A stretch of 64,000 nt of DNA, taken from contig LUQO01000051.1 of assembly GCA_001627865.1 (NCBI GenBank), positions 1 through 64,000 of the forward strand. Reading direction: 5' to 3'. The DNA is from SAR324 cluster bacterium REDSEA-S27_B3 (GTDB lineage: Bacteria; SAR324; NAC60-12). The translations under genes and the position numbers were made by a program. Every line of letters starts with the position of its first letter. Position 1 is the first letter of the stretch. The notes under the pieces are model-generated. The model had not been told where the DNA came from. It made no database searches and was given only the letters and a program-made list of their open reading frames with translations. Of this stretch, positions 17,663 through 24,784 are shown one piece after another.

Positions 17663-18598
17663 ATGTGCGGAATTGTTGGTTTATACCTGAAAAACTCTGA
17701 ACTGCAAACTCAACTGGGAAAGTTATTTCAGCCCATGTTGGTGGAAATGAGCAGTCGCGGGCCTGATTCCGCAGGAGTTGCTATTTACAGGAATCCAGTT
17801 AAGGCAGGTCAGACAAAATTTTCATTAGCACACAGCGACTTAGAATTTTCATGGAAAAAACTGGGAACGGACTTAGCCTCATCGTTCCAGTGTGATGTTT
17901 CCGTCCAAACTGTGGATACTCATTGCATTCTAGTTACAGATGCTGAAGAAAATGCAGTTGTAAACTGGCTGAAGGAATTGCTGAGCGAACAGTATGTTAC
18001 TGCCGTAGCCGATATTCCATCGAAGATCCGGATTGTAGGCAGCGGACGATCGATTGAAATTTTTAAGGAAGTCGGTTCTCCTGAGAGGGTATATGAGCAA
18101 TTCGAATTGGGTCAATCCGCAGGAACTCACATGATTGGCCATACTCGTATGGCCACCGAAAGCGCGGTCACCACAGCCGGTTCGCATCCCTTCGCAACAG
18201 GCGCTGACCTCTGCCTTGTCCACAACGGTTCTCTTTCAAATCATAATATTCTCAGGAGAAATCTTGAACGGGAAGGCATACGTTTTCAAACAGAAAATGA
18301 TACTGAAGTTGCCGGAGCATACCTGACATGGAAACTCCGTTCAGGCGCAACTCTTCGTCAGGCACTCGAAGACGGTATCAGGGAGCTTGATGGATTTTAC
18401 ACCTTTTGTATCGGAACTAAAGACGGATTTGCTGTTGTTCGTGATCCAATTGCCTGCAAGCACGCGGTACTTGCTGAAACTGGAGACTGGGTAGCAATGG
18501 CCACTGAGTTCAGAGCAATTGCTCATTTGCCCGGCTCTGAAAGCGCAAAAATCTGGGAACCGGAACCTTCAATGATCTACATATGGGGAAAAGACTAA
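17663..18598 (+). CDS. Class II glutamine amidotransferase, copy 2 (GlxB/MgsA-type)
   Basis: A 311-residue amidotransferase with the N-terminal nucleophile Cys2 (MCGIVGLYLKN). It has MSSRGPDSAGVAIY near 29-42, IGHTRMATESAVTTAGSHPF, LCLVHNGSLSNHNILRRNLE and TENDTEVAGAYLTWKL. It matches the separate amidotransferase subunit of N-methylglutamate synthase. It overlaps the GXGXG gene at a TAATG junction, so the two are translationally coupled. It is the same length as copy 1 but the sequences are clearly diverged, which argues for an old duplication or separate acquisition. Confidence 0.85.
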   Translation: MCGIVGLYLKNSELQTQLGKLFQPMLVEMSSRGPDSAGVAIYRNPVKAGQTKFSLAHSDLEFSWKKLGTDLASSFQCDVSVQTVDTHCILVTDAEENAVVNWLKELLSEQYVTAVADIPSKIRIVGSGRSIEIFKEVGSPERVYEQFELGQSAGTHMIGHTRMATESAVTTAGSHPFATGADLCLVHNGSLSNHNILRRNLEREGIRFQTENDTEVAGAYLTWKLRSGATLRQALEDGIRELDGFYTFCIGTKDGFAVVRDPIACKHAVLAETGDWVAMATEFRAIAHLPGSESAKIWEPEPSMIYIWGKD

Positions 18599-19278
18599 TG
18601 GATGTTCTTGACCTGAAACAAATTGGAGTACGAGGTGTAAATTCCGCTCTGCATGATTTGTCGGAAGATTCCAAGCACAACTTTGAAATTCACAATCCCC
18701 AGGGACAGCACTCAATTGCCTGTGGATTGAATGCTCCTTTGAATGTGGTAATTAAAGGTCATGTTGGCTTTTACTGCGGAGGAATGAACAAATACGCAAA
18801 AATAGTGATTTCCGGACATGCCGGAGTAGGGATTGCTGAAAATATGATGTCCGGATACATACATGTAAAGGGCGACTCATCCGAATCCGCAGGCGCAACC
18901 GCGCATGGCGGTACACTGGTAATTGAGGGCAATGCCTCTTCCCGCTGTGGAATTTCAATGAAAGGGGTGGATATTGTTGTGGGTGGTTCAGTCGGCCACA
19001 TGTCCGGATTCATGGCACAAAGTGGAAACCTTGTTATTTGCGGAGATGCTGGAGAAGCACTTGGAGACTCAATCTACGAAGCAAACATTTTTGTGCGCGG
19101 AGATGTGTCCGGATTGGGTGCTGACTGTATTGAGAAAGAAATGATACCAAAACATATTGCTAAAATCTCCGAGCTTTTAGAAATTTCCGGAATAAAAGCT
19201 GACCATTCAGATTTTCGACGTTATGGTTCTGCCCGCAAACTTTATAACTTTGATGTTGATAATGCAGATTCCTACTGA
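18598..19278 (+). CDS. GXGXG-domain glutamate synthase-like subunit, copy 2 (GlxC/MgsB-type)
   Basis: A 226-residue beta-helix protein. The ATG at 18598, sharing its A with the upstream stop and preceded by GGGGAAAA, is preferred; an in-frame ATG at 18583 would add five residues. It shows the family phrases GHVGFYCGGMNKYAKIVISG, AENMMSGYIHVKGD, GISMKGVDIVVGGSVG, SGFMAQSGNLVICGDAG and GDSIYEANIFVRGD. It lacks the long N-terminal extension of copy 1. It is the structural subunit of the plus-strand synthase module. Confidence 0.85.
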   Translation: MDVLDLKQIGVRGVNSALHDLSEDSKHNFEIHNPQGQHSIACGLNAPLNVVIKGHVGFYCGGMNKYAKIVISGHAGVGIAENMMSGYIHVKGDSSESAGATAHGGTLVIEGNASSRCGISMKGVDIVVGGSVGHMSGFMAQSGNLVICGDAGEALGDSIYEANIFVRGDVSGLGADCIEKEMIPKHIAKISELLEISGIKADHSDFRRYGSARKLYNFDVDNADSY

Positions 19279-19284
19279 CTTAAA

Positions 19285-20607
19285 ATGACTGAACACAGAT
19301 CACGGACACATCCACGCAAATCCGCGACATTTGATGATTACACTTTGTCTGAAATCCGCAGAGCTGCGTCTACCGGAATTTATGATATTCGCGGTGGTGG
19401 GGCAAAACGTTCACTGCCTGGACTTGATGACCTGCTATTTTTAGGCGCGTCGATGTCACGTTATCCGCTTGAAGGATACCGGGAATCATGCGGCACCGAC
19501 GTGGTCCTGGGAACACGTTACGCAAAAAGCCCCCTCAAGTTGAAAATTCCAATCACGATTGCGGGCATGAGTTTTGGTTCGTTGTCAGCCCAGGCCAAGG
19601 AAGCCCTGGGGCGGGGTGCAACATTCGCCGGAACTTCAACAACAACCGGAGACGGCGGCATGACTTCGGAAGAACGGGGGCAGTCGGAAACGTTGATTTA
19701 TCAATATCTTCCTTCACGCTACGGAATGAATCCCGATGATTTGCGTAAAGCAGATGCGATTGAAGTTGTGGTTGGACAAGGTGCAAAACCGGGTGGAGGA
19801 GGAATGCTGCTGGGACAGAAAATTTCTGATCGAGTGGCAGAAATGCGTAATCTGCCCAAAGGCATCGATCAGCGTTCTGCCTGCCGTCATCCTGATTGGA
19901 CAGGTCCGGATGACCTTGAAATAAAAATTCATGAACTGCGGGAAATCACTGATTGGGAAAAACCTGTTTTCATTAAGATCGGTGGTGCACGTCCTTATTA
20001 TGATACAGCGCTTTCAGTAAAAGCCGGAGCAGATGTAATTGTTTTAGACGGGATGCAGGGGGGTACGGCGGCAACTCAGGAAGTTTTCATAGAGCATGTG
20101 GGACAGCCCACACTTGCCTGCATACGGCCTGCGGTAAGAGCATTGCAGGAACTGGGTATGCACCGCAAAGTACAGCTGATAGTTTCCGGAGGTATCCGGA
20201 ACGGAGCTGATGTGGCAAAAGCGCTGGCCTTGGGTGCAGATGCTGTTTCGATTGGAACTGCTGCGTTGGTTGCATTAGGGGACAATGACCCTGCTTTGGA
20301 AGAAGAATACCGGAAACTCGGAACTACAGCCGGCGCTTACGATGATTGGCACGAAGGTCAGGATCCTGCCGGAATATCAACTCAGGATCCGGAATTGTCC
20401 AAGCGGCTTGATCCTGTGTTAGCAGGTAGAAGATTGTCAAACTACCTTAAAGTGATGACTCTTGAAGCACAGACAATCACACGCGCCTGTGGAAAAAGTC
20501 ACGTACGCAATCTTGAGCCGGAAGACTTGGTTGCCTTGACAGTTGAAGCTGCTGCCATAGCAGAAGTTCCTCTATGCGGAACAGACTGGATTCCGGGGAA
20601 AAAATAG
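19285..20607 (+). CDS. FMN-binding glutamate synthase-like subunit, copy 2, without the Fe-S cysteines
   Basis: A 440-residue FMN-domain synthase subunit of the GlxD/MgsC type, with TIAGMSFGSLSAQAKEALGRGA near 90-112, VFIKIGGARPYYDTAL, IVLDGMQGGTAATQE and VSGGIRNGADVAKALALGADAVSIG. Where copy 1 has Cys350/353/358, this protein has Tyr352, Trp355 and Asp360 (GAYDDWHEGQDPAGISTQ), so a cluster of the GltB type cannot form at that site. The rest of the fold is intact. It starts 6 bp after the GXGXG gene and ends the module at a hairpin terminator. Electron supply to its FMN probably differs from copy 1. Confidence 0.85.
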   Translation: MTEHRSRTHPRKSATFDDYTLSEIRRAASTGIYDIRGGGAKRSLPGLDDLLFLGASMSRYPLEGYRESCGTDVVLGTRYAKSPLKLKIPITIAGMSFGSLSAQAKEALGRGATFAGTSTTTGDGGMTSEERGQSETLIYQYLPSRYGMNPDDLRKADAIEVVVGQGAKPGGGGMLLGQKISDRVAEMRNLPKGIDQRSACRHPDWTGPDDLEIKIHELREITDWEKPVFIKIGGARPYYDTALSVKAGADVIVLDGMQGGTAATQEVFIEHVGQPTLACIRPAVRALQELGMHRKVQLIVSGGIRNGADVAKALALGADAVSIGTAALVALGDNDPALEEEYRKLGTTAGAYDDWHEGQDPAGISTQDPELSKRLDPVLAGRRLSNYLKVMTLEAQTITRACGKSHVRNLEPEDLVALTVEAAAIAEVPLCGTDWIPGKK

Positions 20608-20631
20608 TTTAAGTAATTCTTGTTTGGCTGG

Positions 20632-20665
20632 AACGTTGCCGCACAATAAGCACGGCAACGTTTTT
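20632..20665 (+). terminator. Rho-independent terminator of the plus-strand synthase module
   Basis: AACGTTGCCG (20632-20641) and CGGCAACGTT (20653-20662) form a perfect 10-bp stem with an 11-base loop, and the T-run continues for three more bases. It lies 25 bases after the FMN-subunit stop and separates it from the convergent ammonium transporter operon. Confidence 0.8.
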
Positions 20666-20703
20666 AAATTAGTGGTAAATTCATTCACAAATTGCTTGTG
20701 AAA

Positions 20704-20916
20704 CTATTTACCAGATATTGCGTCGGAAAGATTCCCTTGCAGTTTAGCTGTTTGCTCATCATAAGTGCTGTTTTCAGACTTGATCTGCCAAACTTGCCAG
20801 ACTATCCAAATAACAACAGCAATGATCGTCATGATGACTTCCGAGCCGACAAAAGGATAAATTGCAGGTGAGTCTGCAAAACTTTCCCAACTCCAGCTTT
20901 CTACTCCAGTACTCAT
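20704..20916 (-). CDS. Small single-helix membrane protein downstream of the ammonium transporter
   Basis: A 70-residue protein with one strongly hydrophobic helix at about residues 28-46 (VIMTIIAVVIWIVWQVWQI), a tryptophan/proline-rich N-terminus (SWSWESFADSPAIYPF) and a short charged C-terminal helix. It begins 21 bp after the Amt stop codon on the same strand, so the two are almost certainly cotranscribed. I do not recognise the family. A regulatory or structural partner of the transporter is a plausible inference. Confidence 0.65.
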   Translation of the reverse strand: MSTGVESWSWESFADSPAIYPFVGSEVIMTIIAVVIWIVWQVWQIKSENSTYDEQTAKLQGNLSDAISGK

Positions 20917-20937
20917 AATATTTTCTCCATAATAAAG

Positions 20938-22281
20938 TTACACAGAAGAACCAGCGTTTGCTTCTGCTAATTCAGCATCAACAATTGCCTTATTGTCTGC
21001 AGCAGTAGCTTGATTGTCCAAATAATCAAGTCCGGCCAATTCAACGTCCTTAGGAATCCGAAGAATACCCATGGCATTCAAAATTTTAGCAACAATCCAG
21101 GTTGGAATGAATCCCAGAACAAAAAACATTATGATTGCTCCGCCAATTTGTCCCCAAGGGGTAATTGTAGCTGAACCATCTTGTAATGCAGGATAACCCC
21201 AGAGCATGAACCCACAGATGATCACTCCAAAAGATCCAGCGTAGCCATGCACAGCGACAGCACCGACAGCATCATCAATTTTGAACTTGCGCTCAACCCA
21301 GTAGTGCATTTTGTAGGCAAACCAAACACCAACAATTCCAATCAGGAAGGCTTGCAACGGATGATAAAGGTCATTACCGGCTGAAGCGGCAATGATTCCC
21401 CCGAGACCTCCAGAAAATGTCCAGAAAGGCTCTCCTTTGGAAAGAAAGTATCCTGCCATTAAACCACCGGCAAGTGACATCAGAAAGTTAAACGTGATGG
21501 TACTCAATGTTGTCGGCGTACCATATATCGTGGTGGCTGTCCATACACCATCGACATTGCCAATCGGCAAATTACAGGCCGCATAGAATCCCCAAAAACC
21601 GGTATAAATGACAAACAGACCGATTACAGCAATCCATGGGTTTCTAGGAGGAATATCACGAGGAGTTCCGTCCGGAGCAAATTTTCCTATACGTGGTCCT
21701 AGAACGGCAAGTATTCCAAGCGCAGCGCCTCCACAGATACCGTGAATCACGCCGGATGCATAGGCATCGTGGTAACCCCATTCTGTAACCATCCATCCGC
21801 CTGCGCTCCAGCCCCATGCCGCGTCAATCATCCATGTGACTGAACCGACAAGGACAGCAAAAATCAGGAAAGCTCCTGTACGAATGCGTTCAATAACCGA
21901 ACCGGAAACAATTGAAGCAGCAGTCCATGAGAACAGAAGGAACGCTGCCCAAAACACGCCCATGATGTGATCCTTAACGTTTGAACCCATAGTTACATCC
22001 CATGGCAAGGCTCCGGTATCTGTCCCAATATCGCCAAACGGCCAAGCTGGGAATGCGAAGTAAATCCAGAAACCAAAGAAGAACATAGTCACTGTTACCA
22101 TCGGTATCAGCATTGCGTTCTTCATCAAGGTGTGCAGATGGTTTTTAGCCCGAGACACACTGACTTCATACAAACAGAAACCAACATGAATCAGGAACAT
22201 CAAAGGCACCGTGATCCAATAATAAAACTCAACGAAAATTTCGTTAAGCGCCGAGACTTCAACAGTCATGTCATAACCCAT
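20938..22281 (-). CDS. amt: Ammonium transporter, Amt/MEP/Rh family
   Basis: A 447-residue polytopic membrane protein that takes up ammonium. The ATG at 22281 is chosen over a start at 22323 because GAGGAGG precedes it. About eleven membrane helices can be traced. The pore landmarks are present: HDAYASGVIHGICGGAALG near 175-195 (first pore histidine) and VHGYAGSFGVIICG near 338-352 (second pore histidine). The C-terminal tail is cytoplasmic and charged, ending NAGSSV. No GlnK/PII gene is adjacent, which is unusual, but a small membrane protein follows. The neighbours are ligase-synthase modules, which fits nitrogen scavenging. Confidence 0.88.
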   Translation of the reverse strand: MGYDMTVEVSALNEIFVEFYYWITVPLMFLIHVGFCLYEVSVSRAKNHLHTLMKNAMLIPMVTVTMFFFGFWIYFAFPAWPFGDIGTDTGALPWDVTMGSNVKDHIMGVFWAAFLLFSWTAASIVSGSVIERIRTGAFLIFAVLVGSVTWMIDAAWGWSAGGWMVTEWGYHDAYASGVIHGICGGAALGILAVLGPRIGKFAPDGTPRDIPPRNPWIAVIGLFVIYTGFWGFYAACNLPIGNVDGVWTATTIYGTPTTLSTITFNFLMSLAGGLMAGYFLSKGEPFWTFSGGLGGIIAASAGNDLYHPLQAFLIGIVGVWFAYKMHYWVERKFKIDDAVGAVAVHGYAGSFGVIICGFMLWGYPALQDGSATITPWGQIGGAIIMFFVLGFIPTWIVAKILNAMGILRIPKDVELAGLDYLDNQATAADNKAIVDAELAEANAGSSV

Positions 22282-22521
22282 ATAGCCTCCTCTAGATGAT
22301 GGGTGAAAAATAAGCAAAAGCATTATTGCCCAGGTATTTCCAGGCTATAATTTTTGCATAATACAGCCTCCCACAGTAATTGTAAGGGCTTATGAATAAT
22401 TATAGAAAAAAATTAAAAAGTCAAGAAAAAACTTGATTTTTTATTTTTTATCTTGATAAAATGCGTTTCTTGATCTGTTAGGGATGGTCTCTTTCAGGTT
22501 AATTTGCTGGAAAGGATTCGG

Positions 22522-22573
22522 GGTCAGTGTAAGTTCTAGGATTTCTTTGAATTCGATAACCTTGTTATTTAAC
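22522..22573 (+). repeat. Imperfect 52-bp direct repeat, copy A
   Basis: Begins GGTCAGTGTAAGTTCT and continues AGGATTTCTTTGAATTC. It matches copy B at 22633-22684 over its whole length with one inserted base and a few mismatches, mostly in the last third. Start-to-start distance is 111 bp. The form recalls repetitive extragenic elements that begin GGGTCAG, but no transposase is nearby. Confidence 0.65.
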
Positions 22574-22632
22574 CCGCCACAAACCTTTTGAAATGATTTC
22601 AAATGGTTGTAACGTGGAAAAAGAGGATGTAT

Positions 22633-22684
22633 GGTCAGTGCAAGTTCTCAGGATTTCTTTGAATTCTAAAACCTTTCTGTTAAC
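22633..22684 (+). repeat. Imperfect 52-bp direct repeat, copy B
   Basis: Begins GGTCAGTGCAAGTTCT and continues CAGGATTTCTTTGAATTC, then diverges slightly before TTAAC. It ends 20 bases before the proX start, so it overlaps the probable leader of proX and might also be a regulatory site. Confidence 0.65.
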
Positions 22685-22704
22685 TTTCTTTAAGAGGAGA
22701 CAAT

Positions 22705-23655
22705 ATGTTTTCAATTAAGAAAATTGTTGGTACCATGTTAGTGGGTACTATGCTCGCATTTGGAGCAAGCTCTATAAATGCCGCAGATAGTAAAAGGCCA
22801 ATAATAATTCCGACACACAACTGGTCCAGCCAAGTTGTTATGGCATATGTTATTGGTGGAATTTTTGAAAGTATCGGTAATAGAGTGGCGTACACTCCAT
22901 CTGATTCTCAAGCGGTTTACGAGTCAATTCGTCTCGGCGATGTGACTTTATCTCATGAAGTTTGGCAGTCAGCATTTGGTAAATCATTTGATACAGCTCG
23001 TGACAAAGGTGGTTTGCTAGATTGGGGAGACCATGAAGCGAGGACATTAGAGGATATGGGATATCCAAATTGGGTAGTTGAAAAAGGCCTCTGCCCAGGT
23101 TTGCCAAACTGGGAAGCTTTGAAGAACCCTGATTGTGCTAAAAACTTTGCAACTCCTGACTCTGGAGGGAAAGGTCGTTGGCTAGAAGGTCCACAAAGCT
23201 GGCACCAAGATCTAATGCCTCAACGTCTTGAAGCTCTTGGACTCGGTGACCTGTGGTTTGTTAAGTTTGCTGGTGGTGCAGATGCACTTTGGGCAGAACT
23301 TGAAGCTGCTAAAAAAGAAGGAAGAGGAACAATCATCTTCAACTGGACACCAAATTTCACAGATGGTGCGGGATTTACATTTATTAAATTTCCTCCATAC
23401 TATGATGGTTGCAGACCTGCAGATGGCGGTGATGGAAAATGTGGTTCACCTGATGGTTATTTGAAAAAAGCGGTGAATGATAAATTCCCTAAAACTCATC
23501 CACATGCAGCTAGGATCTTCAAAAAGTTGTCATTTACAACAAGTCAAATTGGTGCAATGGCAGCTTTAGTTGACACAGATAAAATGACTCATGAAGATGC
23601 TGCAAAAAAATGGCTTGCTGACAATGAAGCAGTTTGGAAGCCCTGGACCAAATAA
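22705..23655 (+). CDS. proX: Glycine betaine/proline ABC transporter substrate-binding protein
   Basis: A 316-residue periplasmic protein that binds quaternary amines for an ABC importer. Residues 1-26 are a signal peptide (KKIVGTMLVGTMLAFGASSINA). The mature part shows the OpuAC/ProX fold: PIIIPTHNWSSQVVMAYVIG near 31-50, DVTLSHEVWQSAFG near 84-98, an aromatic-rich hinge (GKGRWLEGPQSWHQD), IIFNWTPNF near 210-218 and the C-terminal DEDAAKKWLADNEAVWKPW-like helix. Tryptophans that could form the cation-pi cage are abundant. AAGAGGAG precedes the ATG. A strong terminator directly follows, so proX may be expressed separately from proV-proW. Confidence 0.88.
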   Translation: MFSIKKIVGTMLVGTMLAFGASSINAADSKRPIIIPTHNWSSQVVMAYVIGGIFESIGNRVAYTPSDSQAVYESIRLGDVTLSHEVWQSAFGKSFDTARDKGGLLDWGDHEARTLEDMGYPNWVVEKGLCPGLPNWEALKNPDCAKNFATPDSGGKGRWLEGPQSWHQDLMPQRLEALGLGDLWFVKFAGGADALWAELEAAKKEGRGTIIFNWTPNFTDGAGFTFIKFPPYYDGCRPADGGDGKCGSPDGYLKKAVNDKFPKTHPHAARIFKKLSFTTSQIGAMAALVDTDKMTHEDAAKKWLADNEAVWKPWTK

Positions 23656-23685
23656 ACTTTTGTGTCTTAATTTTTTTTTAATCCA

Positions 23686-23715
23686 TAACACCCCCGTGAT
23701 TTACTTGGGGGGTTA
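23686..23715 (+). terminator. First hairpin after proX
   Basis: TAACACCCCC pairs with GGGGGGTTA across an 11-base loop, 30 bases after the proX stop codon. No T-run follows directly; it probably works with the stronger hairpin at 23726-23768. Confidence 0.5.
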
Positions 23716-23725
23716 ATAGTAGCTT

Positions 23726-23768
23726 AGCCCCCCCCCGGGTTTCTCTCCTGGGGGGGGCTTTGTTTTTG
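23726..23768 (+). terminator. Strong rho-independent terminator after proX
   Basis: AG plus nine C residues pair with eight G residues plus CT, followed by TTGTTTTTG. It is a very GC-rich stem with a good T-tract, in the middle of an AT-rich block. It allows proX to be made in excess over the transporter core genes downstream, a common arrangement for binding proteins. Confidence 0.85.
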
Positions 23769-23796
23769 TTATAGTGTAATTTGTAAAATAGACGAC

Positions 23797-24180
23797 ATGA
23801 AAAAGCTTTTTCTATCTATACTTGTAAGCTTGATTCTTTGTAATACAGGATTTACACGTTCAACTGGATGTACTGATGGCGACTGCAACAATGGATACGG
23901 GACTTGGACTTATACAGACTTAACTACATACGTTGGTGAGTGGAGTGATGGTAAAAAGCATGGACAAGGGACCGTTACCTGGCCAAACGGATACTTTTAT
24001 GTGGGAGAGTTTCATAATAGTAAATGGCATGGTCAAGGGACTTTGACTTTTCCAGATGGAGCCACATACGTTGGTGAGTGGAGTGACGGTAACATGCATG
24101 GACAAGGAACTTTTACTTTGGCAAATGGAACAGTTAAGAAAGGCATCTGGAAAGACGGCGAATTAGTTGAGCCGAATTAG
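23797..24180 (+). CDS. Exported MORN-repeat protein
   Basis: A 127-residue protein with a signal peptide (residues 1-20, LFLSILVSLILCNTGF) and four MORN-type repeats between about 32 and 122. The units read Y-V-G-E-W-x-D-G-x-x-H-G-Q-G-T, in turn from YVGEWSDGKKHGQG, YVGEFHNSKWHGQG and YVGEWSDGNMHGQG, the last followed by a partial unit. Two cysteines (CTDGDC) open the mature protein. MORN repeats form beta-hairpin arrays that bind lipids or proteins. It sits between proX and proV, an unusual place, and shares the low GC of the block. No function in betaine uptake is known. Confidence 0.75.
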   Translation: MKKLFLSILVSLILCNTGFTRSTGCTDGDCNNGYGTWTYTDLTTYVGEWSDGKKHGQGTVTWPNGYFYVGEFHNSKWHGQGTLTFPDGATYVGEWSDGNMHGQGTFTLANGTVKKGIWKDGELVEPN

Positions 24181-24188
24181 ATAGAACA

Positions 24189-24719
24189 ATGTTTTTAGGA
24201 ATTAATTTAAATAAATACAAAGAAACTCCGGAAGGCTTTCAAAATATAATAGGCCTTGTGGGATTAACAGCTGCGATAATTTTTATATTTAGTATTTTGA
24301 ACATTTTTACTTTTGGAGAGCGTGATAAAGCTGCAGAGAGTGAAAAGTCTCGAGAGATTAATACAAAAGTTCTTTCTTCACTTCCTAAAGGTAGATTAAA
24401 TTTTTTTGAAAGCAGTGAAGGTCACAAATTATCAGCTATCGAATATGAAGCGGTGTGCAAAAATACGAAAATTGTAACCCAACGCGCAATAATGGGAGCT
24501 AACATTACAAACTACAAAGCACAGCAATTGTATACTGATAATGGCAATTTAATTGACAAATATTCTGTTAAATGGGATAGCTCTTCAAAAAAATGTTTTG
24601 CAGAATATACGATAAGGGCTTTAGCTGGCACGAGTGATACAATTATAGTTTCAGGTGAAGCAAAAGGTTTTTTAAAAACCAGTATAGACACAAGAGTATA
24701 TTTTATAAAAAATTTTTAG
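24189..24719 (+). CDS. Unknown single-pass membrane protein
   Basis: A 176-residue protein beginning 8 bp after the MORN gene. It has one membrane helix near residues 21-43 (IIGLVGLTAAIIFIFSILNIF) and a C-terminal, probably periplasmic, domain with a beta-strand-rich region and two cysteines (VCKNTK, KKCFAEY). No family was recognised. The start lacks a good ribosome binding site and may depend on translation of the upstream gene. Base composition is like the rest of the block, so it probably travelled with proV and proW. Confidence 0.6.
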   Translation: MFLGINLNKYKETPEGFQNIIGLVGLTAAIIFIFSILNIFTFGERDKAAESEKSREINTKVLSSLPKGRLNFFESSEGHKLSAIEYEAVCKNTKIVTQRAIMGANITNYKAQQLYTDNGNLIDKYSVKWDSSSKKCFAEYTIRALAGTSDTIIVSGEAKGFLKTSIDTRVYFIKNF

Positions 24720-24784
24720 AACGCTTACAAAACAAATAGAGGATATTTATTTTTAATTTTAATTTATTGAATTGAAGAAATTTT

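Larger units (their letters stand above)
22282..22704. other. Divergent intergenic region between amt and proX
   Basis: A 423-bp AT-rich stretch without a gene. It should hold the amt promoter (minus strand) and the proX promoter (plus strand), but no confident -35/-10 pair was found. Its right half carries an imperfect direct repeat, described separately. AAGAGGAG before position 22705 is the proX ribosome binding site. Confidence 0.5.

Noticed and set aside
22282-22400. Possible sigma-54 promoter upstream of amt
   Set aside because: A GG and GC pair is present on the minus strand but the spacing is off by one base from the consensus.
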